Under the pieces are notes generated by a model. The model did no database searches. It was given only the letters and a program-made list of their open reading frames with translations, and was not told the DNA's origin. Shown here piece by piece: positions 26,843 to 35,029 of a stretch of DNA of 35,293 bases. Position numbers and translations under genes: made by a program. Numbering within the stretch: the first letter of the stretch is position 1; the number at the start of each line of letters is the position of its first letter. The stretch spans positions 1-35,293 of the forward strand of contig NYZE01000141.1 in NCBI GenBank assembly GCA_002685965.1, read 5' to 3'. The DNA comes from Planctomycetota bacterium (lineage in GTDB: Bacteria; Planctomycetota; UBA1135; GCA-002748355).

Positions 26843-27115
26843 CGGGAATCTCCTCGGTCGTGTTTCGGCGGACACTGTCGCCAGGACGGGTTCGCACAAC
26901 GGGGCCGCACTGCACAAACGGCGGTTCGATCGCGCGGTTCAGCCGGGCTGGCCGTCGCCCGCGTGACCTCGCCGTGGCCCGCAGAGTTGGCTACTGGCTG
27001 GTCGGTCTGGTTCGGGATGGGCAGGGCCACGCGCCGGCGCGGCCGACGCAATGACCCTCACATTGTCAGGTCGATCCTGGGCAGCTCGACCGTGGCCGAG
27101 TGTGTCAGGATCGTT

Positions 27116-29791
27116 CTACTTTCGCTGCGCCGGCTCCCATTCGGGCGGAATCACAACGCTTGCCCGGAGCAGGATCAGGATCTTCTTGTTGGCGCGATAC
27201 GTGCCCTTGTGGCTGAACAGGAAGCTCAGGCCGGGCAGCTCCTTGAGGATCGGCACTCCGCTGTCGAACGAGTGCTTCTGCACGTTCTTCATGCCGCCGA
27301 GCAGCAGCGTGCCGCCGTCGGGCATCACCACAGTCGTGCGCACCTTCTGCAGGGTCAGGCGCGGCAGCTGGATCGAGACCGGCTGACCGACGCCGAGCGA
27401 CGTCGTGAAGGTCGGGATCGGGAGGGCCAGCGTTGCCACGGTCGGGCGCAGCTCCATGAGGATGTACTTGCGGTCGGCAGCAACCACTGGCCGGACATCG
27501 AGGATAACGCCGTCACGGACGACGCTGACCACGGGGTCGGCGACCGCCGCGGCTTGCGCGATCTCGACGTTGAAGTCGCGGATGTAGGAGAACTGGCGGT
27601 TGACCGCGAGGTGAGCGCGGGCCGTGTTGTGTACCAGTAGGCGGGGGGCCGAGATCTGCTCGACGCGCTCCTGTTTCTGCACGGCCCGGAGGATGATCTC
27701 GATCTCGGTGTCGTCCAGGTAGGTCCACTGGAAGGCGAGACCGCCGGCGTTGGAGAGGCCTTCTTCGCCGCCGCCGAGCACCCGGTCGAACAGATTCTCT
27801 GTGCGTCCGAAGATGTCACCATCACCGCCATCGTTGTAGAAGATGCCGGGCTCGAAGCCGGAGCCTACTTCGGTCGGAGCCGACGCCGAGGTGTTTGTGC
27901 CGTAGTCGTCGAAGCCGAAGCCAGTGCGATCGCCCTGCAGGCCCATGCCCGCCTTGCCTTCGGAGGCTTGGTTGCCGAGGCCGCGGAAGTCGACGCCGAC
28001 TTCTTCCAGGAAGTTGTCTTCGACGCGCAGGAAGCGTGCCTCGATGTCGACCTGAATGCCGGACGTGCCGCGCAGGTCGCCGAGGAGCTTGTCGATGGCC
28101 GCATGCACGGCGAGGGTCTGGTTGATGACGAGCGTCGGGCCCTGCGGGTTGATGCTGACGCCATCGGCTTCCCAGGTGTCGGGCATGACGTTGGCGCGGA
28201 TCAACTCCTGCAGCTTGTCGACGTCGACGACGGCCGGGGTCGGCTCTTCCTCGTCCCCGAGGTCTTCGTCGCCTTCACCGACCGCCAACAAGATGTCGCG
28301 ACCGGGGTGCTGCGCCAGCGGGTTGATGATCTCGCGGACGTCGTAGATCCGCGGCACCATCGCGCCGCTTCCCTCGTCCTTGGTCAGGATGTGAACGATG
28401 CCGTCGCTGACCTGCCACTTGAGGGGCTTGATGCGGGCGATGAGGTCGAGCGCCTTGCGCACCGACTTCTTGCCGATCTTGAAGTTGAACAGCGTTGTCT
28501 CGGCTTCGTCCAGCTCGCGCACCTTCGGGCTGGGGGCGATCGTCAGGCCGGTCGCGCGACGGTAGTAATCGACCCAGGCGGTGAGCTGCATCTCATCGAA
28601 CTCGGTTGCGACGACGTTCTGCTCCAACGTCTTGAGGATCTCAGCGGTGTCGGGGTCCTCCTCGACGTCGTAGGTCGAGAACTCGAGCGGCTTGCGCTTG
28701 CTCGTGACCTCGCGCCAGCGGAGCAGGTCGTGCTTGATCGGGTCGACCTGCGTGACGTCGCTCGACTGCAGCTCCTGGAAGGTGGCGGCCCAGTGCCGGC
28801 GCCAGTCGCGCTTGATCCGGTCGAGGTTGGAGTCGTGCGTCGCGCGCATCGCCAGCTCGCGCAGGTCCTTGGCGTCCTGGCTGAGCGGGTCGAGCTCGAG
28901 GGCCTCGTCGAGGAGCTCGATGCTCCGGCCGTAGCGCTTGTGCTGGAAGGCGAGGTTCGACTGCGTGAACAGCTCGCTGACCTTGCGTTCCTGGCGCAGG
29001 CGGGCTTCGCGCTCGTCCTCCATGAGCCGGGTGCGCGTGCCGCTTGCAATGCGCTCCGTGCGGCGCCGCAACCAGGCCTTCTGGTCTTCGAGCGCCTGGC
29101 GGATCTTGCCGCTGATCGTCTTCTCGAGGTCGGACCCGGGCGTGAACCACGGCGAGTATTGCAGCGTCAAGCGAGCCCGCTCGAACATCTGATGCGCCTT
29201 GACGAACTCGTTCTGTCGTGAGGCGAGGTCGCCCTGGTGCAGGAAGTCGCGCGCCCGGAACAGGTCGCGCTGCTTCTCAAGCTCCGCCCTGATGTGCTGT
29301 TGGCGAGTGTGCTCGGCCATGTCGGGCAGACGATCGCCGAGGTTTGCCTGTGCGCGCTGCAGGATGCGACGGGCTTCCTCGTTCTCTTCGAGTTCGAGGA
29401 CCCGTGCCGCGGCGGTCACCGCGTCGTCCCAGATCTTGAGCCCCATCGCCCGACGAGCCTTCTTCAGGTTCTGGGTAACGAGGAACTTGCGACGCTGTGA
29501 CGCGGGGGTGTCTTGATTTCCTTGCCGTCGGGGCGAACTCGATGCCGGCGCGACGTAACCGTCGGGGTTCGTCCCCTCCGGTTTGGCAGTTGCATCAGTC
29601 AGCGGCTGACCGGACTCGGGATCTATGGCTGGCGCGTTCGTACCATCGACGGACCCGCTGGCGTGCAGGTCGTCTAGTGCTTGGGGATCGGTATCACCGG
29701 TTCCCGAGCAACCGAAGGACGCTCCACAGAGCAGGACGAGACCCAGCGTGAGTGCAGGACGGCTGGGAACCTCAAGGTGTTTCAAGCTCAT
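27116..29791 (-). CDS. Secretin-like outer-membrane protein with N-terminal helical/TPR region (secretin B)
   Basis: An 891-residue protein. The start is placed at ATG 29791 because a lipoprotein-like signal follows (LTLGLVLLCGASFGC, Cys28); the frame continues open for 119 more codons without a signal, which is unlikely to be coding. A Pro/Ser/Thr linker precedes a helical TPR-like region (about 100-345) with a charged coiled coil near 230-275. An STN/N0-like part covers about 405-470 (KKSVRKALDLIARIKPLKWQ). An N-type domain lies near 535-575, and the secretin domain about 578-885, with RFLRVEDNFLEEVGVDFRG, MPDGGTLLLGGM and VPILKELPGLSFLF. It is a paralog of secretin A. No secretion ATPase or pilin gene is nearby, so a type II, III or IV pilus system is not supported. 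Confidence 0.83.
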   Translation of the reverse strand: MSLKHLEVPSRPALTLGLVLLCGASFGCSGTGDTDPQALDDLHASGSVDGTNAPAIDPESGQPLTDATAKPEGTNPDGYVAPASSSPRRQGNQDTPASQRRKFLVTQNLKKARRAMGLKIWDDAVTAAARVLELEENEEARRILQRAQANLGDRLPDMAEHTRQQHIRAELEKQRDLFRARDFLHQGDLASRQNEFVKAHQMFERARLTLQYSPWFTPGSDLEKTISGKIRQALEDQKAWLRRRTERIASGTRTRLMEDEREARLRQERKVSELFTQSNLAFQHKRYGRSIELLDEALELDPLSQDAKDLRELAMRATHDSNLDRIKRDWRRHWAATFQELQSSDVTQVDPIKHDLLRWREVTSKRKPLEFSTYDVEEDPDTAEILKTLEQNVVATEFDEMQLTAWVDYYRRATGLTIAPSPKVRELDEAETTLFNFKIGKKSVRKALDLIARIKPLKWQVSDGIVHILTKDEGSGAMVPRIYDVREIINPLAQHPGRDILLAVGEGDEDLGDEEEPTPAVVDVDKLQELIRANVMPDTWEADGVSINPQGPTLVINQTLAVHAAIDKLLGDLRGTSGIQVDIEARFLRVEDNFLEEVGVDFRGLGNQASEGKAGMGLQGDRTGFGFDDYGTNTSASAPTEVGSGFEPGIFYNDGGDGDIFGRTENLFDRVLGGGEEGLSNAGGLAFQWTYLDDTEIEIILRAVQKQERVEQISAPRLLVHNTARAHLAVNRQFSYIRDFNVEIAQAAAVADPVVSVVRDGVILDVRPVVAADRKYILMELRPTVATLALPIPTFTTSLGVGQPVSIQLPRLTLQKVRTTVVMPDGGTLLLGGMKNVQKHSFDSGVPILKELPGLSFLFSHKGTYRANKKILILLRASVVIPPEWEPAQRK

Positions 29792-30092
29792 CTTGTGGAC
29801 AAGACTCACGATCGTGATGAAGAGCGGGCGTTCCGACAGTGTGCACGCAGGCCCGTACCCTGGTCCCCGAGGGACCAAGGGCTGAGCCGATCCTGGGTGC
29901 ACGACGAATCGGGGCGATGCGTCCGGGGGCGGACGATAGAACGGCCTCACGCTGTTGGAGTAAACCGTGGTGGAATCGGAGCGAATCCTCTCCAACTCGT
30001 TGCGTGGGAAGGGTCGGCAAACTAGCGGGGGGGAGCTTTTCGGTCCAAGGAAAATCGAGGGGAGGCAGCGGCGGAAGAAGGTCCAGTGCCCC
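29792..30092. other. Leader region of secretin B with a stem-loop
   Basis: Roughly 300 nt between secretin B and the uracil-DNA glycosylase gene. Apart from the inverted repeat at 29858-29880 and low-complexity G tracts near 30028-30034, nothing was recognised. The secretin B frame stays open through it, but codon content is poor and no signal peptide is present. Confidence 0.45.
29858..29880 (-). promoter_or_regulatory. Strong stem-loop in the secretin B leader
   Basis: CCCTGGTCCC, loop CGA, GGGACCAAGG: nine of ten positions pair and the tenth is a possible G-U pair in RNA. It lies about 67 nt upstream of the secretin B start codon and has no following T tract on either strand. It could be a leader hairpin affecting mRNA stability, or an operator-like palindrome. 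Confidence 0.45.
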
Positions 30093-30830
30093 CTAGGGCA
30101 CGAGCTTGCTCTCTGGCTTCCACGGCGGGGGGGCATCGGGGAGTCCAAGGGTGCGCAGGGCCAGCTTTACGTCCTGCCAGGTTTCCTTCTTGGCGCCCTC
30201 ATTGCGCAGCAGGTAGGCAGGGTGCCAGGTCGGGACGACTGGAATGCCCTCGTAGTCCCAGACTCGGCCGCGCATCCGGGTGATCGAGAGATCGGAGTCG
30301 ATCAGGAACAAGGTGGCGACCTTGCCGAGCGTGAGGATCAGGGCGGGCTCGACGAGACGGACCTGGGCCTCGAGGAAGTGGCTGCAAGCCTGCTGCTCGG
30401 CCAGGTCCGGGTTGCGGTTCCCCGGCGGTCGGCACTTGACGACGTTGCAGATGTAGACGTCGGCGCGGGCCATCCCCATCGCATTTTCGATGATGCGGGT
30501 CAGCAGCTGGCCGGCCCGCCCGACGAACGGAACCCCTTGCCTGTCCTCATCCACCCCCGGTGCCTCGCCGACGAACATGATCCGGGCGGTGGCCGAGCCG
30601 TCGGCAAAGACAGCCTGGGTCCGTCCGGTATGCAGCGGACAGGCAGTGCACTGGCGGGCCCTCTCCGCCAGTGCCTCGAGCCCGGTGGCCGCCGTTTTCG
30701 AGTCCGTATTCGAAGCAAGCGGATCGCCCGGAGGGCACGAGGCTCGCGCTTTTGGGGGGGGCAACAAGAGGTCATGCCCGCACACACTGGCCCAGTACTC
30801 GAGCTCTGTTCGATGCGAGGGACGGCCCAC
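30093..30830 (-). CDS. Uracil-DNA glycosylase, type 4-like (Fe-S)
   Basis: A 245-residue DNA-repair enzyme that removes uracil from DNA. The catalytic domain begins near residue 50. Iron-sulfur ligands are probably C61, C64 (CTACPL), C133 ([10 protein letters not shown]) and C149. Active-site motifs are [20 protein letters not shown] from 89 and TWHPAYLLR at 201-209. This fits the type 4 family, usually about 200-230 residues. The first 45 residues are proline- and arginine-rich and not conserved in type; the start could be later. The gene is divergent from the glycosyltransferase gene, with about 100 nt between the two starts, and is the first gene of the minus-strand run. Confidence 0.88.
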   Translation of the reverse strand: MGRPSHRTELEYWASVCGHDLLLPPPKARASCPPGDPLASNTDSKTAATGLEALAERARQCTACPLHTGRTQAVFADGSATARIMFVGEAPGVDEDRQGVPFVGRAGQLLTRIIENAMGMARADVYICNVVKCRPPGNRNPDLAEQQACSHFLEAQVRLVEPALILTLGKVATLFLIDSDLSITRMRGRVWDYEGIPVVPTWHPAYLLRNEGAKKETWQDVKLALRTLGLPDAPPPWKPESKLVP

Positions 30831-30934
30831 GCAATCACGATAGCCGGGGAGTGGCTATACGCACCGAGCGGAGCGAGTTAGATTGCTGCCCGTTCCTGGG
30901 TCCGCTCCTTGAACCGGCTCGCTCTGGCGCGCGC

Positions 30935-33745
30935 ATGACTTCCCTAGAGCCTTCCCCTCGCCGCTGGCCACTCCTTCTCCTTTGCGTGCTCGCCGCGTTG
31001 GTGGCATTCGGGCGCGGCCTTGGTGGGGAGTTCCTGAACTTCGACGATCCACGTACGGTGCTTGAGAACCCGGCCTTCGCGGCGGGGTGGCCCGGTGGAC
31101 TCACGCAGGTCCTCGACCCGACGCGGACGATCGCGGAGGTCTACCTCCCGGTCACCTATCTGTCGCTCTGGTTGGACGTCGGGTTGTGGGGGACGAGTCA
31201 GCCTCTTGGCTTCCACCTGCACTCGCTGCTGCTGCACGCGCTGGCGGGTTTCGCTCTCGTTAACCTCTTGCTCGACCTGCGCTTCCCCCGCTCGGTGGCG
31301 GTCGTCGGGTCCCTTCCGTTCCTGATTCCCCCGGCCCTGGCCGAGAGCGTCGTCTGGATCTCGAGCCGCAAGGATGTTCTGAGCGGCCTATTCGTGATGC
31401 TGGTCTTGTGGCTCGGCTGGCGGTCGGTGCGGAGGCGGTGTCCGCCCTGGTTGGTGCTGATCTGCGTGCTCCTGGCCGTCTACAGCAAGGCGACGGCCCT
31501 GGTGCTGCCGATGTTGGCGCTGCTGGTCTGGGGGCTCGATGGGGAGGCAGAGAAACGGCGCTTCTGGCTGCTGTGGCTCGCGACAACTCTCCTTTGTGCC
31601 GCTGCTGCCGTGCATCACACCTGGCTCGCTAGGGCGGCTGGGACCAGTGCCTTCGTGAGTGAGCCGGCCACCGTTCCCGGCGCCCTGTTGCACTACCTTG
31701 GTCTGCTCGTGATGCCGATCGACCTGGCGGTGCACTACCCGCGCCAATCCGTGCTCGCTGGCTTTGCCTCGGGGGCCGGCGCAAAGACCCTGTGGCTTGG
31801 TGTCGTGGTGCTCGCCGCGCTAGTGCTGGCTGTGCGGGGGCGCGGCAGTGTGCGCCGGACCGGGACCGGGGTGATGTTCGCGCTTCTGGCGTTGCTGCCC
31901 TTCAACACCTTCAAGCCGGCCTTCGCGGTCGGCGCCGCCGATCGATACCTCTATCTGGCAGTCCCTGGGTTGGTGCTGGCACTGGCCGGACTGCTCGGGG
32001 CGGTGGGGCCGGCGCGCAGACGCCTCGTTGCGCTGGCCGGGGCGGTCATCGTCCTGTTGGGGCTGCTGCCGGTGAGCTTTCGGCGTAGTGTCGTCTTCGC
32101 CAGGTCCGATGCGCTTTGGACCGCCAATCTCGAGGTCTTCCCGCGGGACACGGTTGCGCTGGTCAACCTCGCTGAGTGGCACCTGTCCAGTCGCCAAGGC
32201 CGCGGTCCCTCAGCCGCGCGCCCGTTGCTGGAAAAGGCCGTTGGTGGCGCCGAGCGAGCAGAGCACCGGTTGCGGGTGTCGGGCCAGCTGCTCCGGTGCG
32301 CAGTTGCCGAGGGCGATCTCGAGGGTGTTGCCAAACAGGCCGAGGAAGCGATCCCCGTCGCTGACCAGCTGCCGGTGGACCGCGTCCAGATGCGGATCGG
32401 TTGGCGCATGCAGTTCGCCGATGCGCTCGAGCGCCTAGGTCGAATCGAGCGGGCCGAAAAGGTGCTGGACGAGGTGCTGCACTTGGATGATTCCCACGCG
32501 GGAGCCCTGGCCAGCAAGGCCCTGCACGAGCTTCGCCGCGCGGGGAACAGCGGCGCGAAGCTGCCGCTGCCGGCCAGTGCGCCCAGCCTGGCGAAGGCGG
32601 GACGGCTTCTCGAACGAGCACGACGCGGGGCCGGCGCCGCGGGGAGCATCCGCTTGGCCGTGGCGACCTCGGAGTGGTTTCGACTGCGTGGCGAGACCAG
32701 CAAGGCCTTCGCCGCACTCGAGGCGTTTGGCGCCGGGGTGCACGAACAACTGTTCCTGCAGCGGGCCGCCGTCTACCAGACCGAAGGCCTGCTGGCCGAA
32801 GCGATTCGCGAACTCGAGCGCGGTCTGGAGAAGGCACGGTCATCACCGAGGCTGCCCTTGTCGTTGGGTAGCCTCTACCTGCTGGCCGGGCGCTTCGCTC
32901 CGGCAGAAGCCGTGTTGCGCGGGTTGCACGAGGACTTTCCCGACCGCGACGACGTCAAGCGATTGCTCGCGCACGCCATCGTGCAGCAGGCGCGGCGTTC
33001 CGTCGGCCGCGTCCCGGCCAAGCAGTTGGCGCCGCTCGTGAGAGAAGCGGCCAAGCTCCGCGCCGGCACCTTGGGCCTGGCCTACTTGCAGGCCGTAGTG
33101 CTCCAGGGCGAGTTCCGCCTGCCCGAGGCGCTCGTTCGAGTGCGGCGCGCCGTCACCGAACGGCCCGACGACCGGCCGGCCCGGGAGCTGTTGCTCGAAC
33201 TGCTCAAGCAGAGTGGCATGTTCGAACTGGTGCGAAAGGGCCCCGAGCCGCTCGCTGCCCGCAAGAAGAAGGCATTCACCTTCTTCCGCGAGCTCGTGAA
33301 GAAGGCTCCGCCGGGCTACGACCTCGGCTCGATCGTCGACGTCATGCGCGGCGAGTTCGAGGCGCACCTGACCGAGGCGAACGAGCACCTGTTGCATGGG
33401 CGCACGAAGGAGGCTGAGGCGGCTTGCCGAGCAGCGCTCTCCTTGTTCCCGGACCATGACGCTGCATTGCTCAAGCTGGGCATGGCGCACTTCATGGCCG
33501 GGGCCTGGCGGGATGCGGAGAAGTCGTTGGCCGAGTCGATGCGGGCGGCTCGTCGATCGGGCGCTGATCCGGGAATGGCGTTGTTCTATCGCATGCGGGC
33601 GCTGATGCGCCTGGGCGAGCGCAGCCAGGCGGCGCGCATCGCGGAGCCGTTCCTGTCGGGAGCCGAGCGCGGCAAGCTCGAGAACGGCGAAATGCGCACG
33701 CGTATAAAGACCCTGATCAAGAAGCTGAAAGTGGTTCCGCGGTAG
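30935..33745 (+). CDS. TMTC-like GT-C membrane glycosyltransferase with C-terminal TPR repeats
   Basis: A 936-residue membrane protein. ATG 30935 gives a first transmembrane helix (WPLLLLCVLAALVAF); longer in-frame starts overlap the divergent gene. The N-terminal half (to about residue 385) has about ten hydrophobic helices and GT-C features. These are LNFDDP with the paired acidic residues at 37-38, VYLPVTYLSLWLDVGLWG, a luminal AESVVWISSRKD at 136-147, and AADRYLYLAVPG. These match the TMTC/O-mannosyltransferase-like families with lipid-linked sugar donors. The remaining 550 residues are TPR-type helix pairs, such as GRIERAEKVLDEVLHLDDSH and LLAEAIRELERGLEKARSS. It may glycosylate exported proteins; the donor and targets are unknown. 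Confidence 0.8.
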   Translation: MTSLEPSPRRWPLLLLCVLAALVAFGRGLGGEFLNFDDPRTVLENPAFAAGWPGGLTQVLDPTRTIAEVYLPVTYLSLWLDVGLWGTSQPLGFHLHSLLLHALAGFALVNLLLDLRFPRSVAVVGSLPFLIPPALAESVVWISSRKDVLSGLFVMLVLWLGWRSVRRRCPPWLVLICVLLAVYSKATALVLPMLALLVWGLDGEAEKRRFWLLWLATTLLCAAAAVHHTWLARAAGTSAFVSEPATVPGALLHYLGLLVMPIDLAVHYPRQSVLAGFASGAGAKTLWLGVVVLAALVLAVRGRGSVRRTGTGVMFALLALLPFNTFKPAFAVGAADRYLYLAVPGLVLALAGLLGAVGPARRRLVALAGAVIVLLGLLPVSFRRSVVFARSDALWTANLEVFPRDTVALVNLAEWHLSSRQGRGPSAARPLLEKAVGGAERAEHRLRVSGQLLRCAVAEGDLEGVAKQAEEAIPVADQLPVDRVQMRIGWRMQFADALERLGRIERAEKVLDEVLHLDDSHAGALASKALHELRRAGNSGAKLPLPASAPSLAKAGRLLERARRGAGAAGSIRLAVATSEWFRLRGETSKAFAALEAFGAGVHEQLFLQRAAVYQTEGLLAEAIRELERGLEKARSSPRLPLSLGSLYLLAGRFAPAEAVLRGLHEDFPDRDDVKRLLAHAIVQQARRSVGRVPAKQLAPLVREAAKLRAGTLGLAYLQAVVLQGEFRLPEALVRVRRAVTERPDDRPARELLLELLKQSGMFELVRKGPEPLAARKKKAFTFFRELVKKAPPGYDLGSIVDVMRGEFEAHLTEANEHLLHGRTKEAEAACRAALSLFPDHDAALLKLGMAHFMAGAWRDAEKSLAESMRAARRSGADPGMALFYRMRALMRLGERSQAARIAEPFLSGAERGKLENGEMRTRIKTLIKKLKVVPR

Positions 33746-33779
33746 TCGTTCCGTCCTTTGCCGCTACACTCGCAGCAGC

Positions 33780-33799
33780 GGGGCGCTGGGCGGCGCCCC
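33780..33799 (+). terminator. GC-rich hairpin after the glycosyltransferase gene
   Basis: GGGGCGC, loop TGGGCG, GCGCCCC: a perfect 7-bp stem 35 nt past the stop codon. No T tract follows, so it may be an mRNA-stabilising hairpin or a weak terminator and not a classical intrinsic terminator. Confidence 0.4.
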
Positions 33800-33866
33800 T
33801 AGTCGAGCGGAGCGACGGCCTCCGAGTCGAACTGGGCGGCGTCGAGCCGCGAGGGGAGGAAAGGGC

Positions 33867-34640
33867 ATGGCTCGAAAAGCGAGCATTCTAGACGTGCTGC
33901 GTGAGGCGCAGCAGGCGCAGGCCGATGTCGCGGCGACAGAAGGTGCGCCGACCGAATCGGGGCGGGCGGGCTTCGATGCAGTCGATGTGGCGGAGCAAGC
34001 GGAGCAAGGCGAGCCCGCGTTGTCCACAGTGTCGCCTGGCACTGAAGGGGTCGAGGTTCGGGTGGATGGGGCCGGCTGGCGGAGCTGGTTGACTCACCCC
34101 ATGCGCTTGCAGCGCGGTGGCGTGCTCGCTGGTTGTCTGCTGCTTCTGGCGTTGGTCTGGGTGTCCTTCGAACTCGGCACGGTCAAGGGGCGCAACATGG
34201 TCGAGCGTTTGGCGATGTCGGCCGAGGAAGAACCGACTGACAAGCCGGGTCGGATGCGGTCCGAGGACCGCTCGCCAGGACAGGGCGGCGCCCTGATCTC
34301 TTCCGCCGCCGGAGAGCTTGGACCTCGCCACGGCTACCGCATTGCGACCTTCGCGGTCGACGATGCGCGCAAGCCGGCCGTTTTGGCTCTCAAGCGCTAC
34401 TTGAACCAACACCTCGCCACGACCGGAGTTTCGGTGACGTGGCTCAACGACGTTGACAGCGGGCGTTGGTTGGTCGCGGCGGTGTTTCCGGTGGACAAGG
34501 TGGGGGACAAAGCATGGCAGGCCAAGCTGGTCCGGAAAATCCACGCGATCCCGCCGATGAAGGAGCCGGGGCTCGAACAACTCGACTTCGCCGTTCTCCA
34601 ACTCGAGTCGTTCCGTGGCGTGATCAAGGGCGAGCGTTGA
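33867..34640 (+). CDS. Single-pass membrane protein of unknown function
   Basis: A 257-residue protein with a strong ribosome site (GGGGAGGAAAGGGC directly upstream of ATG). The cytoplasmic N-terminus is rich in Ala, Glu and Gln, with a short helix (ILDVLREAQQAQADVAA). One transmembrane helix lies at about 84-104 (GGVLAGCLLLLALVWVSFEL). A low-complexity linker follows and then a globular extracytoplasmic domain (about 155-252, YRIATFAVDDARKPAVLALK and GRWLVAAVFPVD) whose alternating strand/helix pattern recalls SPOR-like domains, without clear identity. The arrangement (short cytoplasmic tail, one helix, linker, small periplasmic domain) resembles divisome or envelope-sensing proteins. No function is assigned. 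Confidence 0.75.
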   Translation: MARKASILDVLREAQQAQADVAATEGAPTESGRAGFDAVDVAEQAEQGEPALSTVSPGTEGVEVRVDGAGWRSWLTHPMRLQRGGVLAGCLLLLALVWVSFELGTVKGRNMVERLAMSAEEEPTDKPGRMRSEDRSPGQGGALISSAAGELGPRHGYRIATFAVDDARKPAVLALKRYLNQHLATTGVSVTWLNDVDSGRWLVAAVFPVDKVGDKAWQAKLVRKIHAIPPMKEPGLEQLDFAVLQLESFRGVIKGER

Positions 34641-34664
34641 GTCGGGACGCCGACTACCTATACT
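34637..34664 (+). promoter_or_regulatory. Probable sigma70-type promoter for the small basic protein gene
   Basis: TTGAGT at 34637-34642 and TATACT at 34659-34664, with a 16-nt spacer. The -10 box matches the consensus at five of six positions and the -35 box at four of six. Transcription would start near 34671 and include the tandem repeats in the leader. Confidence 0.5.
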
Positions 34665-34683
34665 CTTTCGGCCTTCCTTCGAG

Positions 34684-34725
34684 CCAGATCTCGTAAACCA
34701 GATCTCGTAAACCAGATCTCGTAAG
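34684..34725 (+). repeat. Three tandem 14-bp repeats in the leader of the small basic protein gene
   Basis: CCAGATCTCGTAAA occurs twice in succession, followed by a third copy differing only in the last base. The array ends 11 nt before the ATG at 34737. Each unit includes the palindrome AGATCT. Its position in the probable 5' untranslated region suggests either a protein-binding array or slippage-prone leader DNA. Confidence 0.9.
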
Positions 34726-34736
34726 CCTGAAGACCG

Positions 34737-34976
34737 ATGTCGATTCACTCGAGCCTCAAGTACTCATCCGCGCTCAGTCGCGTCCGGAACGTGTTCAAGC
34801 GTGTCGAGCGCCTGCAGATCCTGCGGGACAACGAACGCTGGGACGAGGAGCAATCCGTGTTTGGCCTGCCCAAGGTTCGCACGCGCTTCAAAGTGTTCGG
34901 CGCCAAGAAGAAGAAAGTCGAGGCGGACGAGCAAAACGAGCAGAGCGAGGGGGAAGGCGAAGCGGCCTCCCCGTAA
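34737..34976 (+). CDS. PVC-type small basic protein
   Basis: A 79-residue protein. The first half (MSIHSSLKYSSALSRVRNV, then FKRVERLQILRDNERWDEEQ) and VFGLPKVRTRFKV agree with the family of short basic proteins found across Planctomycetes, Verrucomicrobia and Chlamydiae (TIGR04137-like), suspected of binding rRNA. The lysine-rich middle (FGAKKKKVE) would bind nucleic acid; the Glu/Gln-rich C-terminal tail (EADEQNEQSEGEGE) is an acidic addition. The gene has its own likely promoter. The family match is from recall and strong at the motif level; the cellular role is not established. Confidence 0.85.
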   Translation: MSIHSSLKYSSALSRVRNVFKRVERLQILRDNERWDEEQSVFGLPKVRTRFKVFGAKKKKVEADEQNEQSEGEGEAASP

Positions 34977-35029
34977 ACGCGCTCTCGACCACGAGCCGCC
35001 AAGCGTGTCGGCCCTGACCAGGCTCCCCT

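Noticed and set aside
17522..29791. Secretin-like genes as part of a type II secretion or type IV pilus system
   Set aside because: No GspE/PilB ATPase, GspF/PilC platform protein, pseudopilin or prepilin peptidase gene is present in the window.
29792..30148. N-terminal extension of secretin B by 119 codons
   Set aside because: The extension is Arg/Pro/Ser-rich and lacks a signal peptide, whereas ATG 29791 directly gives a lipoprotein-like signal matching the paralog.
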